Below, in pieces: positions 46,170 through 53,366 of a stretch of 64,000 bases of DNA (the stretch's first letter is position 1; each line of letters opens with the position of its first letter). This DNA is from Bifidobacterium pseudolongum subsp. globosum (GTDB taxonomy: Bacteria > Actinomycetota > Actinomycetes > Actinomycetales > Bifidobacteriaceae): the NCBI RefSeq assembly GCF_004155535.1, contig NZ_RYUH01000009.1, positions 274,330 through 338,329 of the forward strand. Direction: 5' to 3'. The notes under the pieces were generated by a model that was given only the letters and a program-made list of their open reading frames with translations, did not search any database and was not told the DNA's origin. Position numbers and translations under genes: made by a program.

Positions 46170-47561
46170 ATGACAGTCACCGCCGCGATTGTGCTGGCTG
46201 CGGGCGAAGGCACGCGCATGCGTTCGGCCACGCCCAAGGTGCTGCACCCCTTTGCCGGCAAGACGTTCCTCGCACGCGTCATGGCGTCGGTCGCCGCGCT
46301 CGACCCGGCCACCCTCGCCGTGGTCGTGCGCTACCAGGCCGAACGCGTGGCGCAGGCCGCGCGGGACTATGATCCGTGCGTGCGCATCGTGCAGCAGGAT
46401 GAGATTCCCGGCACCGGCCGCGCCGTGCAATGCGCGATGGACCAGTTGCAGCACGACGGCCCGCTGGAGGGGCCGGTGCTCATCGCGGCGTCCGACATGC
46501 CGTTGCTCGACACCGCCACACTCAGCGCATTGCTCGACTACCATGTGGCGAGCGGTGACGGCGCGACCGTGCTCACGACCGAACTCGACGACCCGACCGG
46601 GTACGGGCGCATCATCCGCGGCCCCAACGGCGACGTGCTCAAGATCGTGGAGCAGAAGGACGCCAACAAGAGCGAACTGGCCGTGCACGAGGTGAACACG
46701 TCGGTCTATGTGTTCGACGCGCAGGTGCTGACCCGGGCGATCGCGCACTTGGACGCGAACAACGCGCAGGGCGAGTTCTATCTGACCGACGCGTTGAAGG
46801 AGGCGAAGGCATTCGGCAAGGTCGGCGCGTTCGCCGCCCCCGACCCGTTGAGCGTCGAAGGCGTGAACGATCGCGTGCAGCTCGCCGCGCTCGCCAAGGC
46901 GCACAACACGCGCGTCTGCGAGCATTGGATGCGCGAAGGGGTAACGATCCTCGACCCGCAGACCACATGGATCGAGGACGATGTACGCATCGAAGCGGAC
47001 GCGGTGATCCTGCCCGGCTGCTTCCTGCAGGGGAACACGTCGATCGGCGCCGAAGCACAGATAGGTCCGTACACGACGCTCATCGATGCCACCGTGGACG
47101 TGCAGGCGCATGTGGAGCGCTCGCGCGTGCAAGGCACGCACATCGGCCGCGCCGCCATGATCGGCCCGTGGACCTATCTGCGGCCGGGCAACGAGATTGG
47201 TGAGGAAGCCAAAGCCGGCGCATTCGTCGAGATGAAGAAGGCGCACATCGGCCGTGGCACCAAGGTGCCGCATCTGAGCTATGTGGGCGACGCTGACCTC
47301 GGCGAACACACCAACATCGGCGGCGGCACGATCACCGCCAACTACGACGGCGTGCACAAACACCACACCACGATCGGCTCCGACGTGCACATCGGCGCGG
47401 GCAACCTCTTTGTGGCCCCCGTCACCGTGGGCGACCACGTCACGAGCGGCGCCGGATCGGTCATCCGCCATGAGGTGCCAGACGACACCATGGTGTATTC
47501 AGAGAACACACAACACAATGTGGAGCATTGGAAACCAGCTTGGGAGCGTGAAACAGCATGA
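46170..47561 (+). CDS. glmU: Bifunctional UDP-GlcNAc pyrophosphorylase / glucosamine-1-phosphate acetyltransferase
   Basis: GlmU makes UDP-N-acetylglucosamine for peptidoglycan. The 463-residue enzyme has an N-terminal nucleotidyltransferase domain with VLAAGEGTRMRSATPKVLHP and VEQKDANKSEL, and a C-terminal left-handed beta-helix acetyltransferase domain with hexapeptide-like turns (IGPYTTLIDATVDVQAHVERS, HIGRGTKVPHLSYVGDADLG region) ending in IGGGTITANYDG. TTGGAGGA precedes the ATG at 46170. rsfS overlaps its stop by 4 bp. Confidence 0.96.
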   Translation: MTVTAAIVLAAGEGTRMRSATPKVLHPFAGKTFLARVMASVAALDPATLAVVVRYQAERVAQAARDYDPCVRIVQQDEIPGTGRAVQCAMDQLQHDGPLEGPVLIAASDMPLLDTATLSALLDYHVASGDGATVLTTELDDPTGYGRIIRGPNGDVLKIVEQKDANKSELAVHEVNTSVYVFDAQVLTRAIAHLDANNAQGEFYLTDALKEAKAFGKVGAFAAPDPLSVEGVNDRVQLAALAKAHNTRVCEHWMREGVTILDPQTTWIEDDVRIEADAVILPGCFLQGNTSIGAEAQIGPYTTLIDATVDVQAHVERSRVQGTHIGRAAMIGPWTYLRPGNEIGEEAKAGAFVEMKKAHIGRGTKVPHLSYVGDADLGEHTNIGGGTITANYDGVHKHHTTIGSDVHIGAGNLFVAPVTVGDHVTSGAGSVIRHEVPDDTMVYSENTQHNVEHWKPAWERETA

Positions 47562-47953
47562 CAGCATTGGAATCGTCCATCGCATCGATCCGCATCGCGG
47601 CCGCGGCCGCCGACCGCATGAAGGCGCATGACATCGTGGCCTATGACGTCAGTGACGCGCTCGGCATCTGCGACGGCATGCTCATCGCGTCAGCGCCGAA
47701 CGAACGTCAGGTGCTCGCCATCGCCGAAGAGGTCGAAAAGGACCTGTTCCTCAACGACGGCAAACGCCAGCCGCGCTCGCGCGAAGGTGTGCAGGAGGCC
47801 CAGTGGATCCTGCTCGACTACGGTGACTTCATCGTGCACATCATGCATGACGAGGCGCGTGACTTCTACCATCTGGAACGCCTGTGGCGCGACTGCCCGC
47901 AGATCGAGCTGCCCCTCGAACATCCCGAGGAACCGCAGTCCACGGAGCGCTGA
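47558..47953 (+). CDS. rsfS: Ribosomal silencing factor RsfS
   Basis: RsfS binds ribosomal protein L14 and blocks subunit joining under poor nutrition. The 131-residue protein has the typical core: LGICDGMLIASAPNERQVLAI, REGVQEAQWILLDYGDFIVHIMHDEARDFYHLERLW (core WILLDYGDFIVHIM) and a short acidic tail. The ATG overlaps the glmU stop (ATGA), and the phosphatase gene follows 2 bp downstream, so the three appear coupled. This rsfS-histidine phosphatase pair is common in actinobacteria. Confidence 0.94.
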   Translation: MTALESSIASIRIAAAAADRMKAHDIVAYDVSDALGICDGMLIASAPNERQVLAIAEEVEKDLFLNDGKRQPRSREGVQEAQWILLDYGDFIVHIMHDEARDFYHLERLWRDCPQIELPLEHPEEPQSTER

Positions 47954-47955
47954 GC

Positions 47956-48660
47956 ATGCAGGTCCGTTCGATCACACTCGTGCGGCACGGGCGCACCGCA
48001 TACAACAAGGCCGGCCGCATCCAAGGATGGGTCGACATCCCCCTCGACGCGACTGGCCAATGGCAGGTGGAGCAGACCGGTCGGGCGTTGCGCGACCTGT
48101 ACGTCACGTCCGAACCCGCCGCACGCCAGCTCGTCGTCGCCTCCGACCTTACGCGCGCACAGCAGAGCGCGCACGCGTTCGCCGACCCGCTCGGACTCGA
48201 CGTGCACGTCGACGGACGCCTGCGTGAACGGCACTTCGGTGACTGGGAAGGCATGTCGATGGACGAACTGCACGCCGCGTTTCCTGACGACTTCGACCTG
48301 TGGATGCGCGGCCTGGGTGGCGAAATGCGCCACCGGGCCGAATCCCACGCCCACGCCGGCGCACGCGGCTGGGACGCGCTGCGTGACTGGTCGCACCGCG
48401 CGGGGTCCGACACCGACTTGTTCGTCTTTTCGCATGGCGCGCTGATCGAGAACACGATCCAGGAGATGTACGGCATCGGCGAGCGCTTCCCCGACTTCGT
48501 GTCGATCACCTCAATGCGCAACGCGCACTGGGCGCGCCTCGTCGACGCGCGCATCGACGAGGACGACCGGTGGATCCTCGTCGACTACAACCATGGCCCG
48601 GCGCTCGCCGACACCCCTGCATGGGACGACCCCGGCGAGGCCCGGGGCCGGGACGAGTGA
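47956..48660 (+). CDS. Histidine phosphatase (phosphoglycerate mutase-like) protein
   Basis: This 234-residue member of the histidine phosphatase superfamily has the phosphoacceptor His in TLVRHGRTAYNKAGRIQG near residue 10, the ASDLTRAQQSAHAFA segment, LRERHFGDWEG, and the second catalytic His in FSHGALIENTI. Its substrate is unspecified: the glycolytic enzyme is usually longer or belongs to another subgroup, so a phosphatase role on a sugar or nucleotide phosphate is more likely. A paralogue lies at 50547-51383. Confidence 0.88.
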   Translation: MQVRSITLVRHGRTAYNKAGRIQGWVDIPLDATGQWQVEQTGRALRDLYVTSEPAARQLVVASDLTRAQQSAHAFADPLGLDVHVDGRLRERHFGDWEGMSMDELHAAFPDDFDLWMRGLGGEMRHRAESHAHAGARGWDALRDWSHRAGSDTDLFVFSHGALIENTIQEMYGIGERFPDFVSITSMRNAHWARLVDARIDEDDRWILVDYNHGPALADTPAWDDPGEARGRDE

Positions 48661-48676
48661 ATCGGGGCGACGCGCA

Positions 48677-49576
48677 GTGAAGAACTTTTTCAAAGGACTG
48701 TCCTTCTCCCAACTGTTCGCGGGCGCGCTCGCGGCGATCACGTCGTTTCTGCTGTCGTCGAAGATCGGCATCGCCGGTTCGGTCATCGGTGTCGCCGTGG
48801 CGTCGATCGTCTCCACGGCCGCCTCGCAGATCTATAAGAACGTCATCGACGCGTCGAGCAAGAAACTGCAGGATGCCGCGCAGAACCAGCTCGGGCTCGC
48901 CCCCGCGGACCCGCAGGCCGGCGATGTGGTGGACGGCACGGATGATGCGGGGGAGCCGACCGACAGCACCCAGCGGATCCCCGTGGTGCAGGACGACGGT
49001 GAGGGCGAGCGCATCGGGCGCACGGTCTCCTCGTCGCACGGTTCGGCGGCGCATGACTCAGGCACCCGGCCGCCGATGAACGCGCGCGACAAACGCGTGG
49101 CCATCATCGTGGCGGTCGTCTCCGCACTGGTGGCCGTTGGCGCCACCGCGGGCATCATCCTGGCGCTGACCGACGGGCAGGGCACCGATTCCGTGGTGCG
49201 CGACATCGTGCACCCCACTGAGACGACCGACGACACGCGGCACAAGGAACCGGTGATTACGCCCAGCCCGACCGGCACGCCGACACAACCCTCGTCGCAA
49301 TCGCCCACGACTCCCACGCCCACACCGCAGGCCACCACCGAGCAACCCGATGCCACATCCGGCAACGGGCAGAGCGCCGGCGCCGATGACCCGAACGGTG
49401 GGGCGGGCACTGGCGGCAGCGATACGGATACGGGCAATGGCGCGGACTCCGGGGGCGACAATGAATCCGATACGGGGCACAGTGGCGACTCCGGTGCCGC
49501 TGACGGCACCCAAGGCGGTGACAACGCGGATTCCGGCACCACCCAACACAAGGATGGCAGCCAAACAGGGCAGTGA
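48677..49576 (+). CDS. Membrane protein with Ser/Thr/Gly-rich exported tail
   Basis: This 299-residue protein has an N-terminal hydrophobic hairpin-like region (about residues 10-50), a charged middle and a single clear helix at about 136-158 (VAIIVAVVSALVAVGATAGII). The last 120 residues are low complexity, rich in Thr, Ser, Pro, Gly, Asp and Gln, likely exposed outside the cell and flexible. No LPXTG sorting signal is present. Start GTG at 48677 is preceded by GGGGCGACG. Function is unknown. Confidence 0.65.
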   Translation: MKNFFKGLSFSQLFAGALAAITSFLLSSKIGIAGSVIGVAVASIVSTAASQIYKNVIDASSKKLQDAAQNQLGLAPADPQAGDVVDGTDDAGEPTDSTQRIPVVQDDGEGERIGRTVSSSHGSAAHDSGTRPPMNARDKRVAIIVAVVSALVAVGATAGIILALTDGQGTDSVVRDIVHPTETTDDTRHKEPVITPSPTGTPTQPSSQSPTTPTPTPQATTEQPDATSGNGQSAGADDPNGGAGTGGSDTDTGNGADSGGDNESDTGHSGDSGAADGTQGGDNADSGTTQHKDGSQTGQ

Positions 49577-49700
49577 ACCATTGGGGCTCCATGCCTGGAA
49601 CCGGATGTGGACGGCGTGTCGACACAGTGCGACACGCCGTCTTTTGCGTCCTGGGAGCAAATGATGTAACCTGTCTCAGGTTCGATTGAGCAAGTCGAAT

Positions 49701-49773
49701 GGGGCTATGGCGCAGCTGGTAGCGCATCTCCATGGCATGGAGAGGGTCAGGGGTTCGAATCCCCTTAGCTCCA
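49701..49773 (+). tRNA. tRNA-Ala (anticodon GGC), copy 1
   Basis: Acceptor GGGGCTA (49701-49707) pairs with TAGCTCC (49766-49772), discriminator A. Anticodon stem TCTCC/GGAGA holds the loop ATGGCAT, so the anticodon is GGC (reads GCC alanine codons, the most used in this genome segment). T arm GGGGTTCGAATCCCC is intact. CCA is not encoded. Confidence 0.95.
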
Positions 49774-49807
49774 CAAAGCGGCTGGTGGCACACCGGTCGT
49801 CCCATTC

Positions 49808-49880
49808 GGGGCTATGGCGCAGCTGGTAGCGCATCTCCATGGCATGGAGAGGGTCAGGGGTTCGAATCCCCTTAGCTCCA
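49808..49880 (+). tRNA. tRNA-Ala (anticodon GGC), copy 2
   Basis: The 73 bases are identical to copy 1, which begins 107 bp upstream. The two genes are separated by 34 bp with no terminator between, so they are made from one transcript. A terminator follows directly. Confidence 0.95.
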
Positions 49881-49887
49881 CGACTTG

Positions 49888-49917
49888 AGGCCTTCGCATG
49901 ATTGCGGAGGCCTTTTT
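49888..49917 (+). terminator. Terminator after the tRNA-Ala pair
   Basis: AGGCCTTCGC (49888-49897) pairs with GCGGAGGCCT (49904-49913) with one G-U pair and a 6-nt loop, followed by TTTTT. Confidence 0.88.
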
Positions 49918-50013
49918 GCATAGATGTGGCACTATGTCCTTGAGAGCGTAAACAGTGCCGGCGGTGGCGCCGTTCGCGTACAGTGGGCACTACACCCCTG
50001 TGAAAGGATTCCC

Positions 50014-50418
50014 ATGGCAACACTTACCGAAGACATGAAGAAGTTCATCAACGACAACCTGGCGTTCGTCGCCACTGTCAGCGCCGATGGCGTGCCGGAC
50101 CTCGGCCCCAAGATGTCGATGTTTGCGCTCGACGACAACCATCTGGCCTATCACGAACGCACCGGCGGCCAGACCTACCGCAATCTCGAAAACGGCAGCC
50201 CGCTCGTCGTGGCCTTCGTCAATTTCGAGCAGAAGAAGGGCTACCGCTTCCGCGGCGAGGTCGTGCTGCACACCGACGACGCAATCTACGACGAGCAGGT
50301 CAAGCTCGCCGAACAGCGCGGCACGAAGAAGCCCGCCTGCGTGCCGGTCATGGAGATCGACCAGATCGAGGACCTGTCCGCCGGCGCCCATGCCGGCACC
50401 ACGATCGCCAAGGACTGA
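50014..50418 (+). CDS. Pyridoxamine 5'-phosphate oxidase-like flavin-binding protein
   Basis: This 134-residue protein has the split-barrel fold of the PNPOx-like superfamily, which bind FMN, F420 or heme. The core begins with LAFVATVSADGVPDLGPKMSMF and continues with NLENGSPLVVAFVNFEQKKGYRFRGEVVLH (core GYRFRGEVVL). It is too short to be a full PdxH and lacks the C-terminal substrate part, so vitamin B6 oxidation is not implied. The ATG at 50014 follows GAAAGGATT. A perfect GC hairpin lies directly downstream. Confidence 0.8.
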   Translation: MATLTEDMKKFINDNLAFVATVSADGVPDLGPKMSMFALDDNHLAYHERTGGQTYRNLENGSPLVVAFVNFEQKKGYRFRGEVVLHTDDAIYDEQVKLAEQRGTKKPACVPVMEIDQIEDLSAGAHAGTTIAKD

Positions 50419-50436
50419 CCACACCGGCAGGTTGGC

Positions 50437-50476
50437 GCATGGGCCGGCCGGTCGCCTTCGACCGGCCGGCCCATGC
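50437..50476 (+). terminator. Perfect 18-bp GC hairpin
   Basis: 50437-50454 is the exact reverse complement of 50459-50476 around a CCTT loop. No T-run follows. It sits 18 bp after the PNPOx-like gene and 70 bp before the phosphatase gene, the position of a terminator. Confidence 0.7.
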
Positions 50477-50546
50477 CTATGTCATGGTGGCGCGGAGCCA
50501 CCACTTCCATGCACGGTAACCACAGCAACAAGGAGCTGCACAACCC

Positions 50547-51383
50547 ATGATCGACGAAGTCATCTTCCTGCGCCATGGGCGCACTGGATTCAACCTCCAA
50601 CGGCGATTGCAAGGGCAGATCGACATCCCGCTCGATATCGTCGGCCAATGGCAGGTGGACCAGAGCGCCTACAGCCTGGCGCAACGCTTCTACTGGGCCA
50701 AGGTGAGCAACATCGCCACCCACCCCGACTTGTTGCCGCACAGCGCCGACCCATCCGTGCGCCGCATGGATGTGGACGAATACCGCAAAGCTCCCGCTTC
50801 GGGGCGTACGATGCGTGTGGTCAGCTCCGACCTGTTCCGCGCCCAGCAGACGGCGCACGCGTTCGCCGACATCCTGGGCCTCGACGTGCACCTCGACGCA
50901 CGCCTGCGCGAGCGCAGCTTCGGCCAGTGGGAAGGCATGACCCGCGAAGAGATCCGCGAACGCTTCCCCGAAGGGTTCCGTTCGTGGACCGCACACACCG
51001 GCGGCGAACTTGACTACGGCGTCGAAAGCCGCACCGACCTCGGGGCGCGCGGCGCCACGACGATCGCCGACTACGTGCGCACCCATGCCCAGGACCCCAC
51101 GCCCACAACCCTGTTCGTCGTCTCCCACGGCTCATGGATCGCCGCCACCATCGGCACGCTGCTCGACATGGACATGGACAACCTCAACACACTCGACGGC
51201 ATCCGCAACGCGTTCTGGTCCACGATGGGCGTCAGCGCCGACGCGACAGGCACGCATTGGGTGCTCACCGAATTCAACCAAGGCCCCGCCATCGCCGCAG
51301 TCGGCGACTGGGAAAACGGACCCGCGGCATTGCGCAACCCCGACATGGGGGTATGGAAGCCGGTCAAAGGCGCCAAAGCGTAA
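50547..51383 (+). CDS. Histidine phosphatase (phosphoglycerate mutase-like) protein, longer paralogue
   Basis: This 278-residue protein has the same signature parts as the one at 47956: FLRHGRTGFNLQRRLQGQIDIPLD with the phosphoacceptor His near residue 9, VSSDLFRAQQTAHAFADILGLD, LRERSFGQWEGM and FVVSHGSWIAATIG with the second His. An extra segment of about 30 residues follows the first motif (YWAKVSNIATHPDLLPHSADPSVRR region). The shared blocks over most of the length point to paralogues. AAGGAGCT lies before the ATG at 50547. Substrate unknown. Confidence 0.88.
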   Translation: MIDEVIFLRHGRTGFNLQRRLQGQIDIPLDIVGQWQVDQSAYSLAQRFYWAKVSNIATHPDLLPHSADPSVRRMDVDEYRKAPASGRTMRVVSSDLFRAQQTAHAFADILGLDVHLDARLRERSFGQWEGMTREEIRERFPEGFRSWTAHTGGELDYGVESRTDLGARGATTIADYVRTHAQDPTPTTLFVVSHGSWIAATIGTLLDMDMDNLNTLDGIRNAFWSTMGVSADATGTHWVLTEFNQGPAIAAVGDWENGPAALRNPDMGVWKPVKGAKA

Positions 51384-51520
51384 CACGGGCGCCCCCTGTC
51401 GCACCGTTGCGACTAAGCTGGGTGAGGTTTTTCGCGCGCGAACCGGCACCATGCCGCCGTCCGTGACGCACACGCCCGTCATGCGCCGCACGGCGTCGAC
51501 CGAGAGGCAGGTGAAATCCC

Positions 51521-52471
51521 ATGTTACGCATGTTCAGCACGGTAAACGGCCAGATCGAACAGATCGACAAACCCGAAAGCGGATCGTGGCTCGCACTGTC
51601 CGACCCCACTGACGTGGAACTCACGACCGTCTCACAGGAGACCGGCGTCGACCTCGCCGACCTGCGTGCCCCGCTCGACGACGAGGAACGCTCGCGCGTC
51701 GACGTTGAAGACGACTACACGATGATCATCGTCGACATCCCCACCGTGGGTGAGCGCGCCGGCCGCAACTGGTACGAGACGATCCCATTGTCGATCATCG
51801 TCACCAAGACACTCATCATCACCGTCTGCATGCAGGACACCCCCGTGCTCCACCCCTTCATGGAGGGCACCATCCGCGGATTCAACACGTTCATGCGCTC
51901 GCGGTTCATCCTGCAGATCCTCTACCGCAACGCCACCATGTACCTGCGCTACCTGCGCATCATCGACGGCGAGACCGACAAGCTCGAACTGCGCCTGCGC
52001 CATTCGATGCAGAACCGCGAGATCCTCATGCTGCTCGAACTGAGCAAGACGCTCGTCTATTTCAACACATCGCTCAAGTCCAACGAAATCGTGATGGAGA
52101 AACTCACCACGCTGTCGCGCATCAAGCAATACCCCGAGGACGAGGACCTGCTCGACGACGTCATCACCGAAAACAAGCAGGCCATCGAAATGGCCAACAT
52201 CTACAGTGGCGTCCTCGCGAACATGACCGACGCGTTCTCGTCGGTCGTGTCGAACAACCTGAGCAACGTGATGCGTATCTTCACGATCATCTCGATCACG
52301 CTGTCCATCCCCACACTCATCTTCTCGATGTATGGCATGAACTTCCAACAGGGGATGCTCGGCATGCCATTCACCGATTCACGATGGGGGTTCCTCGTCA
52401 TCATCGTGTTGGCCATCGCGCTGTCGCTGGCCGTACTGTGGTTCCTGACCCGTTCTCGACTATTCAAGTGA
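51521..52471 (+). CDS. corA: CorA-like Mg2+/Co2+ transporter
   Basis: This 316-residue divalent-cation channel of the CorA/MIT family has a large cytoplasmic N-terminal domain (about residues 1-245) that ends in a long helix leading to two C-terminal membrane helices. The conserved GMN signature is in SMYGMNFQQGM near residue 272, in the loop between the two helices. A basic tail WFLTRSRLFK ends the protein. The solute-binding lipoprotein gene starts 4 bp after the stop. Confidence 0.9.
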   Translation: MLRMFSTVNGQIEQIDKPESGSWLALSDPTDVELTTVSQETGVDLADLRAPLDDEERSRVDVEDDYTMIIVDIPTVGERAGRNWYETIPLSIIVTKTLIITVCMQDTPVLHPFMEGTIRGFNTFMRSRFILQILYRNATMYLRYLRIIDGETDKLELRLRHSMQNREILMLLELSKTLVYFNTSLKSNEIVMEKLTTLSRIKQYPEDEDLLDDVITENKQAIEMANIYSGVLANMTDAFSSVVSNNLSNVMRIFTIISITLSIPTLIFSMYGMNFQQGMLGMPFTDSRWGFLVIIVLAIALSLAVLWFLTRSRLFK

Positions 52472-52475
52472 GGCC

Positions 52476-53327
52476 ATGATGAGCACACGACACACTATCG
52501 GCGCGGCCCTGTGCACGCTGGCGCTCGCCGGCGTGGCGGGCTGCGGCACATCCATCGAGGTGAGCGTGCCCGGTCAGGCCGACGGCCCTGTGCTGTCGAT
52601 CGGTGTGGCCCTCGACGAACCGGGCATGAGCTGGTACCACAACGGTGCCTATTCGGGCTTCAGCGTGCAGGTGGCGCAGTATGTGGCCAAGGTGCTCGGC
52701 TATGCCAACAAGCAGATCGTGTTCCGCAACGTGCCGCTCGACGAGCGCGCGCAACGGCTCGCCGACGGCACTGTGGACCTCGTCGTGGGCTCATACGGCG
52801 GCCAGGAAGCCGACGGCACGCAGATCGACTATGCCGGCCCGTACCTCAACACGTCACAAGGCCTGCTGGTGCGCTACCACGATGACAGCGAGCGCGAGGT
52901 CGCCGGCACCGGCGACCTCGCGGGGCGCACCGCATGCATCGTGCAGGGCAGCGATTCCGGACAGGCATTGCGCGCGCAGGTGGGCTCGGTCAGCGTCGAG
53001 GAACGCGACACCTACCAGCAGTGCGTCTCATCGTTGCTCGCAGGCCAATCCGACGCGGTGGCCGGCCCCGAACCGATCCTGTACGGATTGCGCGACCAAG
53101 GCGGCAGCGCTTACCTCGATGTGCTCGGCGACTCGTACGGCAGCGCGCGGTTCGGCGTGGGCGTGCGCTCGGGCCAACCAAAGCTGGTCGCGCAGATCGA
53201 CGCGGCATTGCGCCAGATGGTCGCGGACGGCTCGTGGCGGCAGGCGGCCGACGGCCTGCAATCGAGCGTGGGGTACCGCGTGGACACGGGCTCCAACCCT
53301 CCCCGGCTCGTCGAAGCCAAGCAATGA
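52476..53327 (+). CDS. Family-3 extracellular solute-binding lipoprotein, orphan
   Basis: This 283-residue protein begins with a short basic region, a hydrophobic stretch and the lipobox LAGVAGC, so it is a membrane-anchored binding protein. The family-3 pattern for polar amino acids is visible: SIGVALDEPGMSW, YSGFSVQVAQYVAKVLG, LADGTVDLVVGSYG, then TACIVQGSDSGQALR. The ATG at 52476 gives MMSTRH; a second ATG is 3 nt later. No permease or ATPase gene is nearby; it lies between corA and leuS. It may share a transporter encoded elsewhere or act as a sensor. Confidence 0.82.
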   Translation: MMSTRHTIGAALCTLALAGVAGCGTSIEVSVPGQADGPVLSIGVALDEPGMSWYHNGAYSGFSVQVAQYVAKVLGYANKQIVFRNVPLDERAQRLADGTVDLVVGSYGGQEADGTQIDYAGPYLNTSQGLLVRYHDDSEREVAGTGDLAGRTACIVQGSDSGQALRAQVGSVSVEERDTYQQCVSSLLAGQSDAVAGPEPILYGLRDQGGSAYLDVLGDSYGSARFGVGVRSGQPKLVAQIDAALRQMVADGSWRQAADGLQSSVGYRVDTGSNPPRLVEAKQ

Positions 53328-53366
53328 CGCACGCCGTGTCCAGTTACATGGTGATAATCGTTGCCT

